64,000 bases of DNA, taken from assembly GCA_964571235.1 (NCBI GenBank), contig CAZNAI010000003.1:558001-622000 (forward strand), given 5' to 3'. Made by a program: the position numbers and the translations under genes. This DNA comes from JACRAV01 sp964571235 (lineage in GTDB: Bacteria > Zixibacteria > MSB-5A5 > GN15 > FEB-12). Position 1 is the stretch's first letter. Each line of letters opens with the position of its first letter. This document shows positions 35,098 to 43,423 of the stretch, piece by piece. The notes under the pieces were generated by a model, which did no database searches, was not told the DNA's origin, and was given only the letters and a program-made list of their open reading frames with translations.

Positions 35098-35144
35098 GGA
35101 GCAATATGTCAGTTGAAGGGAGCGGGGTCAAATGAGGGGGGAGA

Positions 35145-35420
35145 AGGGGCAGGCAGGAAGCCTGCCGCCCACGGAACGAAACGAAGATGTCGGGTTTCTC
35201 GGTGCGCCGTTTGGCGCACTCTCGGAACGCCGACCTACGAAGATTACGAGGGGGCAGACGAGGGGGTCTGCCGCCCGCGAGAATCGCGGTCAGGGGGACG
35301 CCTGACCGCGCACCAGGAAAGACGTGGTGCACGGGGACGTACACCACGCACAACCGGAAGTCGACCCTTCGACGAGCTCAGGGTGACTTGAACGGGCAGG
35401 CAGGATGCCTGCCGCGCAGG
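35145..35420. repeat. Array of six or more hairpin repeats of different families
   Basis: In order: GGCAGGCAGGAAGCCTGCC (35149), a GTCGGG...CCGAC element (35187-35235), GGCAGACGAGGGGGTCTGCC (35252), GGTCAGGGGGACGCCTGACC (35289), CGTGGTGCACGGGGACG/TACACCACG (35327), CCTTCGACGAGCTCAGGG (35366) and GGCAGGCAGGATGCCTGCC (35396). The 334 bp between 35098 and 35431 hold no gene. Confidence 0.8.
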
Positions 35421-35431
35421 GAAAATCGTGG

Positions 35432-37792
35432 CTATTGTGCGGCCGAAGTATCCGGTGCCCACGAGGCGGTGATCGTTGGCCACGAGAAAGTGTGCACCAC
35501 ATCTTCTAAGCCGACGTCGTTGAGCGGATCGCGGGAACAACACATATTAATCGACCTGCTGTCGCCGAGAATATCCCAGACCGTGTTCATCTGTATGTAG
35601 AAGTAACCCGGAGGCGTGTCGTAGATCTCCAAGGGAATGGCCGCGGACAGGTCATAAGTATCAATGCCTCCCGGCGTGTTGGTAATTGTTTCAAAGAGAT
35701 CGCGAGCCTCAGCGGCGACGACGTGGAGTCGGAGACGATTGAGGTCACCGTCGACATACGCGCTGAGCAGAAAGCCGGCAGGGTCGTTCTCCCAAAGTCC
35801 TTTGAGATTGTGGGATCCGTGCCAATCCCATTCGGTGGTGGTGGGCGGATCATTCGTATCGGTATAGTCTGCGTGGCCGCTGACAGTGGCCGTGCCGAAT
35901 GAGTTTTCCATGGCCGGGAAAATCACAGAATAGTAGTGGGGAGTCTCGTGGGGTTTGTCGCGAAAGGCGTGAATATCGGCGCGAAGGCGGGCGTCGATCA
36001 CAATTTTCCTCTCCAACGTTTCATAGTCATCTACTTTGTATGTGAAGAGTCCTTGCCAGGTGGTCAGGTTGACTACATTGCTGGTGCGTTTAGACAGTGG
36101 CGCGAGATTACTTGTTCCATCAATTTCAACAGTAACCGGCCCCACCGAACCTGCGCCGGTATTGGGGATAAAACAGGTGATCAGTTCCGGTGACCAGCTA
36201 TACACAAGCATATCAGTTCCGCCAACGAGCACTCTGCGAAGCGGCTCGCCGGGGTCAGGTCCGAATAGCCCGGTCACATACAGTGTATCGAAGTGTTCCA
36301 CGACCGCCATATACCGGATGCTCGGCGCCAGCAAACCAAAATCTCCTGCTCCTGCTGTATGCTTGAAAACAGTTTTCTTGCCGGGGGCCACCAGCGAATC
36401 CGGGGTTGGATGGGCGTGGAGGTTTCGCTGTGACAAATCGCCGTAGATTGCCACATAGTCAAACGGTCGCTGGGGGGGAGATTCTTTGTACGACTGGTAT
36501 TCATTCGCGCCAAGTAACCGGTCGATCAGGAATCGCGCCACCAGGTTGCTGGCGTCACTGAATACGCTGTAGGTCCAGCCAAAATAGACACCGGCGTTTT
36601 TGGCTAAGACGGCATTCTTGAACGGCTGTGCAAACGGGCCGTCGCTACCACAAGCATCGATGTAGACCATTGAATTGTCAGACAGGTTTTGCCAGTAATG
36701 AGTCACGAATCTTGAGGTGATTCCGTAGTGGGCCTGCATCACTGAGTCACCATTGGGAAGTACATCCAGAAGCGCAATCTGCACTGCAAGCCTCTTGGCC
36801 CGAAGATCGGCTCGGTAGGTTGGAACATTCGCGGCGGTGGTAATGGTGCTTGTCCAAAGGGCATAGGCGGAGTCGGTCATTGCGCCGTTAAAATACCCGG
36901 CGCCTCCGTGTGTGCTGAAGAAGAACACGCCTTCGCCATTGATGGTTCGAAGGGCCTCAACCGTTTCCTGGCCGGTGTATGATGAATACCCTCGTGCACT
37001 TAACCAACCGGATAATGTTGACGTGATTGGCTGAAACACATTCCCGAGGGTGTTTAGGAATAGAGCATCAAGCGACTTCGGCAATCCACTCTTGGTCGCG
37101 GTCGGCAGAGCGGGAGAGAAGTACTGCGGCTCAGTCGGGGCGATCCGAATAGGAACCTCGGCCGGTTCCGGTGTGGCATGACTTTTCGTGTCGGCGGGCG
37201 CATGGTTTATCGCGGGTGGCGCCGGAAGGCGGTTGTTGGACACCATGAGTATGATGCTATCAGTGAAAATTGCCCAAACAGTACTCGGTGCGTGAATAAC
37301 CTGCGCGGTGTCAATCTCCGGCAGTCCATTTAGGTATGCGGCAATCTTGTTGTAGAAATCGGGGTCGCCGGCAAGAGAGTCGGCTAAATGAACAGTGTTG
37401 TCAATCACTGCCATGCGCACGACATCGTTCATCTCTCCGCACTGGACCATCGGGTTGAGCGAAATAAACATGTGATCGATGAGGGCAGTCAGATCGGCAA
37501 TGTCGATGAAGCCGTCGGGGGAGCCGTCGGTATTGCCTGCCTCAGGACAACAGAGCGGGTTGAGCGAAATGAACATGTGATCGATGAGGGCTGTCAGATC
37601 TGAGATATCGACAATGCCATCGCCCGAGCAGTCGGTGTTGCCGCGAACAGTGCAACAGCCGGGATCAGCGTGGACCGGCTGGAAAACAGCCAGCAGAATA
37701 GAAAAGAGCACAATCAATGTGAACCAAAAGATGTGTGAGAGAGCGGCCACGAAAGTCGGCCGATTCCTTACTGCAATTACAGGTGCGGACAT
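35432..37792 (-). CDS. Secreted protein: N-terminal dockerin pair, caspase-like (CHAT/C25-type) domain, IPT/TIG domain
   Basis: 786 residues from the ATG at 37792 (GGGGAG 5 bases upstream); a longer frame starts at 37861. The signal is PTFVAALSHIFWFTLIVLF. A dockerin follows, with two Ca loops (GNTDCSGDGIVDISDLTALI; GNTDGSPDGFIDIADLTALI) and cysteines between. A low-complexity Pro/Thr linker leads to a caspase-like fold: His295 in GVFFFSTHGGAGY and Cys381 in MVYIDACGSDGP form the His-Cys pair in the expected strand-end settings. An IPT/TIG-like Ig domain (ITCFIPNTGAGSVGPVTVEI) and a C-terminal beta-rich region follow. The inference is a cell-surface or secreted cysteine peptidase. The domain order, with dockerin first, is unusual. 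It is monocistronic, with no partner nearby. Confidence 0.82.
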   Translation of the reverse strand: MSAPVIAVRNRPTFVAALSHIFWFTLIVLFSILLAVFQPVHADPGCCTVRGNTDCSGDGIVDISDLTALIDHMFISLNPLCCPEAGNTDGSPDGFIDIADLTALIDHMFISLNPMVQCGEMNDVVRMAVIDNTVHLADSLAGDPDFYNKIAAYLNGLPEIDTAQVIHAPSTVWAIFTDSIILMVSNNRLPAPPAINHAPADTKSHATPEPAEVPIRIAPTEPQYFSPALPTATKSGLPKSLDALFLNTLGNVFQPITSTLSGWLSARGYSSYTGQETVEALRTINGEGVFFFSTHGGAGYFNGAMTDSAYALWTSTITTAANVPTYRADLRAKRLAVQIALLDVLPNGDSVMQAHYGITSRFVTHYWQNLSDNSMVYIDACGSDGPFAQPFKNAVLAKNAGVYFGWTYSVFSDASNLVARFLIDRLLGANEYQSYKESPPQRPFDYVAIYGDLSQRNLHAHPTPDSLVAPGKKTVFKHTAGAGDFGLLAPSIRYMAVVEHFDTLYVTGLFGPDPGEPLRRVLVGGTDMLVYSWSPELITCFIPNTGAGSVGPVTVEIDGTSNLAPLSKRTSNVVNLTTWQGLFTYKVDDYETLERKIVIDARLRADIHAFRDKPHETPHYYSVIFPAMENSFGTATVSGHADYTDTNDPPTTTEWDWHGSHNLKGLWENDPAGFLLSAYVDGDLNRLRLHVVAAEARDLFETITNTPGGIDTYDLSAAIPLEIYDTPPGYFYIQMNTVWDILGDSRSINMCCSRDPLNDVGLEDVVHTFSWPTITASWAPDTSAAQ

Positions 37793-38012
37793 CTGATCTC
37801 CCCGATCGTGAATATGTGATATGCTACTTGTGTGTAGCTTTCTGTCAGAAATAGTTCGCAAGCGGACGCGTTGTCGATATTGGGGAATATAGCGCGAAAC
37901 CGGCTGAATCCAAGATAAAATTGGCCCCTATTGGCCGCGATACAGAAGTACATTTTGTATGCTCCTCCACAGGGACTTTCGCCAAGTGAACGATTCAGTT
38001 ATCTTGAACGAT

Positions 38013-38795
38013 ATGACGAAGATAGATCGATTTGCAGAAGTAATCAGGGGAGAATTCCCGGACGACCGTCTGACCTTTCAGAAGTCGATTGCGACCTTTC
38101 ATCCGGATTCAGCCGAGGAAGCCGCATGCCTGTTTAGGTTGGCAAACGCGCACTCTCAGCCGCTATATATTACCGGGTTCGGCAACAACATAGACCCGAT
38201 TGGCGAGCCGTTTACCAGCATGCTCACTGTGCGAACCGACCGGCTGAATGATCTGCTGGCAGTCCAGCCGGAGGATTTCTATGTCAAAGTCGGGGCGGGA
38301 TATCCGCTCAGAGAATTGAATACTGATTTGGAGCCACATGGGCTCTTCTGTCCGCTAGCCGACCTTCCGTATGTCGGGTCCATCGGCGGGGCGGTGGCGG
38401 TGAATCTGTCGGGGCAGTTGGGGGCGCATGCACTGCCAATCAAGCGGTATCTGATTCGAGCCGAGGTTGTCCTGCCAGAGGGTTCTCTCGTCACACCCGG
38501 TTCGGTTTGCTTCAAGTCAGTTTCCGGGTACGATGTGGTCAAGTTGTTCGCGCCATCATGGGGGATTCTGGGTCTGGTGGTATCGGCCACACTCAGAGTT
38601 TTGCCCATGTCGGCCAAATCGGAATACACCGGACTGAAACTCAACGCGATCGACCGCAATAATTTTCTGGCGGGACTAGATGCGCAAAATCAAGACACCG
38701 ACGCAGTCTACTCGCGCAAGATCAAACAAAAGCTCGACCCGAACAATATCCTTCCCATCATTCAATCGGCCAACTTAGCCGCAGTGACCAAGTAA
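38013..38795 (+). CDS. FAD-binding oxidoreductase, short GlcD/GlcE-like protein
   Basis: 260 residues from the ATG at 38013 (MTKIDRFAEVI); the frame starts 18 codons earlier at 37959 and ribosome signals are weak for both. A PCMH-type FAD domain is visible: PLYITGFGNNI, FYVKVGAGYPLRELNTDLEP, GSIGGAVAVNLSGQLG (pyrophosphate loop) and GYDVVKLFAPSWGILGLVVSATLRVLP. The C-terminal KIKQKLDPNNILPII is the end signature of the GlcD/GlcE/VAO group. The substrate-binding cap is much shorter than in GlcD (about 480 residues), so this resembles the GlcE subunit. The other glycolate oxidase subunits are not in the window. The next gene follows by 21 bp. Confidence 0.78.
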   Translation: MTKIDRFAEVIRGEFPDDRLTFQKSIATFHPDSAEEAACLFRLANAHSQPLYITGFGNNIDPIGEPFTSMLTVRTDRLNDLLAVQPEDFYVKVGAGYPLRELNTDLEPHGLFCPLADLPYVGSIGGAVAVNLSGQLGAHALPIKRYLIRAEVVLPEGSLVTPGSVCFKSVSGYDVVKLFAPSWGILGLVVSATLRVLPMSAKSEYTGLKLNAIDRNNFLAGLDAQNQDTDAVYSRKIKQKLDPNNILPIIQSANLAAVTK

Positions 38796-38816
38796 TCCCG
38801 TAAGGCAGGTCGACTG

Positions 38817-39839
38817 ATGCACTTTGGACATTTGCCGCCAGGAGGACCGACCTCGGGAAGAGACCTAACGGCCGATCTGCGTCGGCCGGTAATCGAGTTT
38901 GCCGCCACCGATGTTGTCACTCTGCTCGATACCATGACAGTCGGAGAAGCACTCGACCGACTCAGGGGCAAAAAGCTCGGCGAAAAGATAGTCTATTTCT
39001 ACGTTGTAGACGAAGCTCAGCGACTGGTCGGAGTTTTGCCGGTGCGACGCCTTCTCATGGCTCCGCTGGATGAACCGATAGCGGCGCTGATGCTGATCAA
39101 TGTCTATTCGGTGCGTGATCGGGCGACATTGCAGGAAGCATCGGAGATGATGATTCAACATCGGTTCATGGCATTGCCGGTGATTGATGAAGATGGTCGA
39201 CTCGTTGGTGTTTTTGATATTACAGTTTTTTCAGGGGAGATTGGTGACGCCGCGCATCAGCACGAGATAAACAGCGCTTTTCAGTTAGTCGGTGTGCACG
39301 CCTCGCTGGGGCGGGAAGTCTCGTGGTGGTCGAGCTATCGCGATCGCTTTGTCTGGTTAATGGCCAATATCATCGGTGGAGGAATTTGTGCGCTGGTGGT
39401 GGCTTCACACGAACATCTCCTTGAGAAAGCCACCATGCTGGCGTTCTTCATTCCGATGATGCTCTCGGTGGCCGAGAGTGTAAGCATGCAATCTATGACG
39501 CTCACGTTGCAAACCTCGACATCGGCAGTGTCATGGCGAATGCTCTGGCGGGCAGTGCGGCGGGAGTTACCGACCGCGTTTGGTTTGGGGATATCGAGCG
39601 CCGCAATTGTTTTCGCATTGTCGGCCCTTTGGAAAAAACACTTGCTGGCTTCGGTGTCGGTGGGATTGGCAATTATCGGTGCGGTCTTGTTGGCGTCGGC
39701 TTTAGGTGTCATTTTGCCGGCGGCAGTGCGCGCACTCAAAGCTGATCCAAAGGTCGCCTCCGGACCAATCGCGCTTGCGCTGGCCGACATTATTGCTCTA
39801 CTTTTGTTGTTTGAATTGGCTCAATCACTGTTGGGATAG
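38817..39839 (+). CDS. Divergent MgtE-like membrane protein with CBS pair
   Basis: 340 residues against about 450 for MgtE. Residues about 50-165 form a CBS pair (VYFYVVDEAQRLVGVLPVR; ALPVIDEDGRLVGVFDI). Residues about 185-340 hold five helices aligned with the MgtE pore: RFVWLMANIIGGGICALVV for TM1, and ADPKVASGPIALALADIIALLLLF for TM5, keeping the Asp of the DPAxASGP...D line. The N-terminal superhelical Mg-sensor domain is missing. The pore motif usually GGNAGTQS reads SVAESVSMQS. It is probably a divalent-cation channel or transporter with altered gating or selectivity. It ends 7 bp before the next gene. Confidence 0.8.
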   Translation: MHFGHLPPGGPTSGRDLTADLRRPVIEFAATDVVTLLDTMTVGEALDRLRGKKLGEKIVYFYVVDEAQRLVGVLPVRRLLMAPLDEPIAALMLINVYSVRDRATLQEASEMMIQHRFMALPVIDEDGRLVGVFDITVFSGEIGDAAHQHEINSAFQLVGVHASLGREVSWWSSYRDRFVWLMANIIGGGICALVVASHEHLLEKATMLAFFIPMMLSVAESVSMQSMTLTLQTSTSAVSWRMLWRAVRRELPTAFGLGISSAAIVFALSALWKKHLLASVSVGLAIIGAVLLASALGVILPAAVRALKADPKVASGPIALALADIIALLLLFELAQSLLG

Positions 39840-39846
39840 AAATCAG

Positions 39847-40224
39847 ATGAAAGCAAAAGAACATTCGATTGTCGCGGTGCTTGGTGCATCGCCCAAAGAA
39901 GACCGGTTTTCATACAAGGCGATTAAAATGCTCCGCGAGCACGGCCACTCGCCGATTCCGGTGCATCCGGCCGGTCACGATGTGTTGGGGATTCACGGAC
40001 TCAAATCGCTGGACGAAATTTCCGGGCAGGTGGATACGCTTACTATGTATGTGGGACCACAAATTTCCGACGGCGAACTCGACCGAATACTCAAACTGAA
40101 ACCGCGACGGGTTATTTTCAATCCGGGCTCGGAGAACGAAGGGCTGGCCGAGAAGCTCCGTGGCGCGAGTATCGAAGTTGTCTTCGCTTGCACGCTGGTA
40201 ATGTTGCAGACCGATCAGTTCTAA
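39847..40224 (+). CDS. CoA-binding domain protein (CoA_binding_2)
   Basis: 125 residues from the ATG at 39847 (MKAKEHSIVAVLGASPKEDRF), 7 bp after the MgtE-like gene. The 5' frame runs back into that gene and is ignored. A single Rossmann-like CoA-binding domain is visible: VAVLGASPKEDRFSYKAIKML, the PVHPAGHDVLGIHGLKSLDEI segment, and RVIFNPGSENEGLAEKLRG. This matches the small stand-alone YccU-type CoA-binding proteins. No catalytic domain is attached. Operon position with the transporter may be incidental. It converges on the kinase-like gene, with 7 bp between stops. Confidence 0.87.
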   Translation: MKAKEHSIVAVLGASPKEDRFSYKAIKMLREHGHSPIPVHPAGHDVLGIHGLKSLDEISGQVDTLTMYVGPQISDGELDRILKLKPRRVIFNPGSENEGLAEKLRGASIEVVFACTLVMLQTDQF

Positions 40225-40231
40225 TCAGCGA

Positions 40232-40936
40232 TCAATCACGCATGTGCTCCAACTTACTCATCTTGGCGCGTAGTGCAGTCGATATCGTCTCGGTCAACTC
40301 TTCCACATCGAGAAGTGCGGTGTTAACGATCAGGTCGTACCGAACAGGATCATCAATGTCGGCATTGAATTGGCGCAGGATAAACTGGCGGCGATCCGAG
40401 TCGCTTTTGGCTATATATTCTTTGGCTTGAATCGCCGCGAGGTTTCGGTACCTGACGAGATTATCGATTCGGGTGGCTACCGGTGCGACAACCCGGAGAT
40501 GAAGCCCCTGGTTTGGGCCAAGAATGAAATTTCCCCCTCGGCCCATGAGAATCACTCCACCCAGGCGGGACATCGACAAGGTCACCTGATACAAGTGCCG
40601 GAAATAATCGGAATGATCGACCATTTGTCCGGCGAAGACCCCCTCTACCAGGAGCGCCAGTTCGCTTCGGTTACGATCATCGAGCGACTCGACAATCCTC
40701 TTGACGTAACCGGAGTGCGAGCAGATGGCATCGATGGCTTCGCGGTCAACGCGCAAGTACCCGAGTTTCTGCGCCAGTCGCGAGGCCAGATATGAGCCGC
40801 GTGATCCGGCCTGACGGCTGACCGTGACGATTGGCGGAGCAAGCTTTGAGCTGGCCGCTGGCTGTTCGGTGGCAGATCGCCGCTCGGCTTCCCACTTGAG
40901 GATTTGACGATTAATGAGAGACTCAATAGAAGTCAT
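40232..40936 (-). CDS. Cytidylate-kinase-like family protein
   Basis: 234 residues. The core matches the cytidylate kinase-like (AAA_26) group: PIVTVSRQAGSRGSYLASRLAQKLG is a P-loop-like region but without the classic GKST, having GSRGS instead. DREAIDAICSHSGY follows, then GGVILMGRGGNFIL, LHLRVVAPVATRIDNLVRY (lid) and DPVRYDLIVNTALLDVEE. Members occur widely and have no proven substrate. The N-terminal 30 residues are Ser/Ala-rich and polar. The ribosome site is GAAAGGAG upstream of the start. It is monocistronic. Confidence 0.85.
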   Translation of the reverse strand: MTSIESLINRQILKWEAERRSATEQPAASSKLAPPIVTVSRQAGSRGSYLASRLAQKLGYLRVDREAIDAICSHSGYVKRIVESLDDRNRSELALLVEGVFAGQMVDHSDYFRHLYQVTLSMSRLGGVILMGRGGNFILGPNQGLHLRVVAPVATRIDNLVRYRNLAAIQAKEYIAKSDSDRRQFILRQFNADIDDPVRYDLIVNTALLDVEELTETISTALRAKMSKLEHMRD

Positions 40937-41040
40937 GGCCCGGACTCCTTTCTTTCGCTACCACAATATATATCAAACCGGGTAATCGTGGAGAAAAAAG
41001 AAGGTGTTGGGATTGTGCGGTACGGTTACCGGGGTAGACC

Positions 41041-42234
41041 TTAAGGCCTGACGGCACCGCGAATGAGGTCTGCATATCGGGAAGAAAGCTGACCAGAGGC
41101 GTAGCGTTCGTAGGCGGATTTTTGGCCGGCCTGAGCAAGACGGTCGCGCAAGACTGAATCGCCGAGCATGCACGAGAGCATTTTGGCCAGATCGTCTGGG
41201 TCATCCGGGCGGGCCAATAGGCCGGTCTGACCGTCGGTGATTATGTCAGTTATCCCGCCGGAGGCCACGCCCACAACTGGTGCGCCGCAGAGCATTGCTT
41301 CGGATAGAGCAAGCCCGAAGCCTTCATCGACTGAGTTTAGGACAATCATCCCTGCCCGGCGGTAGACGCCCGCCAATTCGCTTTGAGTCACGGGTGGGTG
41401 GATTGTCACGTTACTCTGCAGTTGCAGAGAACGAATTTGTTGCTCGATTTGACTCTGGAGCGGTCCCGTTCCCCACAAATGTAATGTTGTGTGCGGAGCG
41501 CGACGGTTGACTTGAGAGAAAGCTCCAATAAGGACAGAGACACGTTTTTGATCGGTGAAACGGGTGACCGAGACAATCTGGTTATCGTTGCGCTCAACAG
41601 AGGTGTCCGGAAAAAACACCGACTCGTCGTGAGGGAGTGGAATGACTGACAACTTCTCACGAAAGATGGGATCAAGTAATGATATCTGTTCTCTTAGGTA
41701 GTTGGAAACAACCGTCCATCGGGATACTCGATGAATCAGGGGAGAAAAGTAGAGTCGCGCGGGGAGACGATATTTGCTTAGCAGTCGAATGTCGGTCCCG
41801 TGGGATGAGAGCAGGATTGGCAATCGTGTTGCCCCGGCGATCCGCCGCAACACAACGCCGGCTGGGACCAGCCAGTGTCCCCAAAGCAAATCGATATTGT
41901 CAGAGGCAATCAGGTTGTTAGCGGCTTTTTGGAAGGCGCGGAGAAATTTGGCAAATCTTGACAAGCCGCCTAAAGAGCCAAGCGCGACCTGATGCATATT
42001 CCCCCGATAGGCAAGCGTTTCGCGATCATCGGTGTCATAGCGAAATCTGACAATTTCGATTCCATCACGCTCTTCTCGTTCCGGTGTGCCGGCGTCATGT
42101 GGAGCGAGTATGACAGGTTGGATGTTGTGCACCAACAGTGACTTGGCCAGCACATGCAGAAAAACCCCCGAAAAGTCACCGGGAAATCGCGGGTAATTGT
42201 GAGTCAGAAAGAGTACGCGAATTGGACGATCCAT
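41041..42234 (-). CDS. Glycosyltransferase family 4 (GT-B fold)
   Basis: 397 residues from the ATG at 42234 (MDRPIRVLFLTHNYPRFPGDFSGVF). The frame is open to 42315, but that would overlap the divergent neighbour. The N-terminal Rossmann half holds the acceptor loop. The C-terminal half has VVSNYLREQ, VSVTRFTDQKRVSVLIGAF, LHLWGTGPLQSQIEQQI, and the donor site GFGLALSEAMLCGAPVVGVASGG, with the E-x(7)-E type glutamates. It transfers an activated sugar to a cell-surface glycan or lipid; the exact donor is unknown. It is divergent from the squalene/phytoene synthase gene, sharing a 68-bp upstream region. Confidence 0.88.
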   Translation of the reverse strand: MDRPIRVLFLTHNYPRFPGDFSGVFLHVLAKSLLVHNIQPVILAPHDAGTPEREERDGIEIVRFRYDTDDRETLAYRGNMHQVALGSLGGLSRFAKFLRAFQKAANNLIASDNIDLLWGHWLVPAGVVLRRIAGATRLPILLSSHGTDIRLLSKYRLPARLYFSPLIHRVSRWTVVSNYLREQISLLDPIFREKLSVIPLPHDESVFFPDTSVERNDNQIVSVTRFTDQKRVSVLIGAFSQVNRRAPHTTLHLWGTGPLQSQIEQQIRSLQLQSNVTIHPPVTQSELAGVYRRAGMIVLNSVDEGFGLALSEAMLCGAPVVGVASGGITDIITDGQTGLLARPDDPDDLAKMLSCMLGDSVLRDRLAQAGQKSAYERYASGQLSSRYADLIRGAVRP

Positions 42235-42302
42235 CCTTGATATTGTACACGCTTGCACCACACGGAAAAACATAAATATTGGCCTGAACCAAAGCGGACG
42301 GT

Positions 42303-43289
42303 ATGTTTGCCTCACCTATGCCAGATCACCGGTCACCATCGCTTGACTTTGCGCTCGAAATTGACTTCAGCGGCGTGCTGACTAATCCCATTTTGGATAT
42401 TGCGGCACGGGTCTGGGAACCGAGTCGGTACGAGGCATTTCAAGTTTGCTATCGGTCGATGCGGCGCATCGATGATCTGGTGGATGACCTTAAAGCCGAA
42501 TATGGCGCTGTGCCAAGTGATTTGGCGGTTCATGCAGAGCGGGAGATTGCCCTTTGGCTTGGCAAGTTGCAGGCCGGATCGCTCGACGACGACTACGGCC
42601 GTTTGTTTCTCGCGACTGTTCAGTCATTTGCTATTCCGCTGTGGCCGTGGGAGCGGTTGGGTCAAGCGATGGTGTTTGATCTACAGCACGAAGGGTTTGC
42701 CAATTTCCATGTCTTTTTGCGATACTGCGAAGGAGCGGCGATTTCCCCGGCGGCGGTTTTCATGCATCTCTGCGGGGTCAGACGAGTCGGTGAGGAGTGC
42801 GAGCCGCCAGAGTATGACATCCGAAAAGCGGCGCGGGAACTGGCGATTTTTTCGTATCTGACACACATCATGCGCGACTATGAGAAAGACCAAAAGGCCG
42901 GATTAAACTATTTCGCCGATTCGATTCTTCGTCACGCCGGAATTACCGCACATGAAGTTCGTGTGTTGGCTGAGTCGGGAAAAGTTGACGGTCGTCTACG
43001 TGAAGTATTTAGGATCTATCATGCCACCGCAAAGCGATACCAGCAACAAGCGCGAGCAGTGGTTGATTCAACCTTAGTCCAACTCGAACCACGGTATCAA
43101 TTGAGTCTGGAATTAATCTTTGCGCTGTACAGTCAGATATTTGAGCGGATCAACCCGGCCACCGGTGGTTTTGGCAAAGACGAGCTCAATCCGTCGCCAG
43201 CGGAAGTGGCTGGAGCAGTTCAGAGAACCATCGAGCGATTTCGCCCCGTCGAGGGCAGTGGTGCAAGCCACAGAGATTCAATGCGTTAG
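42303..43289 (+). CDS. Squalene/phytoene synthase family protein
   Basis: 328 residues (an in-frame ATG at 42318 would remove five). Both Mg-binding aspartate-rich motifs are present: RRIDDLVDD (first DxxxD) and RDYEKDQKAGLNYF (second). The central FANFHVFLRYCEGAAISPAAVF gives the conserved Y-C-x-x-x-A/G-x-x-V/A line of head-to-head prenyl synthases. It condenses two prenyl diphosphates (FPP or GGPP) at the membrane. No desaturase, hopanoid cyclase or HpnC/HpnE gene is nearby, so squalene, phytoene or another C30/C40 product cannot be distinguished. No clear ribosome site is visible; the mRNA may be nearly leaderless. Confidence 0.88.
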   Translation: MFASPMPDHRSPSLDFALEIDFSGVLTNPILDIAARVWEPSRYEAFQVCYRSMRRIDDLVDDLKAEYGAVPSDLAVHAEREIALWLGKLQAGSLDDDYGRLFLATVQSFAIPLWPWERLGQAMVFDLQHEGFANFHVFLRYCEGAAISPAAVFMHLCGVRRVGEECEPPEYDIRKAARELAIFSYLTHIMRDYEKDQKAGLNYFADSILRHAGITAHEVRVLAESGKVDGRLREVFRIYHATAKRYQQQARAVVDSTLVQLEPRYQLSLELIFALYSQIFERINPATGGFGKDELNPSPAEVAGAVQRTIERFRPVEGSGASHRDSMR

Positions 43290-43423
43290 GTCCGAAGTTG
43301 GCGAGTCAAATTTTCGGGAAGGAAACGACTGCTCGCCGGTAGTAGAAATGCAAATGTGGAAATATTCGTTACGAGAACCGCTCTCGAACAAAGAGCGGCG
43401 GTCAAATGTATAAAGAGGTGAAT

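Noticed and set aside
34732..35391. 219-codon plus-strand frame running from the TPR membrane gene into the repeat block
   Set aside because: Half is antisense to a better-supported gene and the other half is repeat sequence.
43376..43402. Terminator or riboswitch before the DUF4139 gene
   Set aside because: A 7-base stem CCGCTCT/AGAGCGG is real but has no T tract and no wider structure; recorded only as a leader hairpin.
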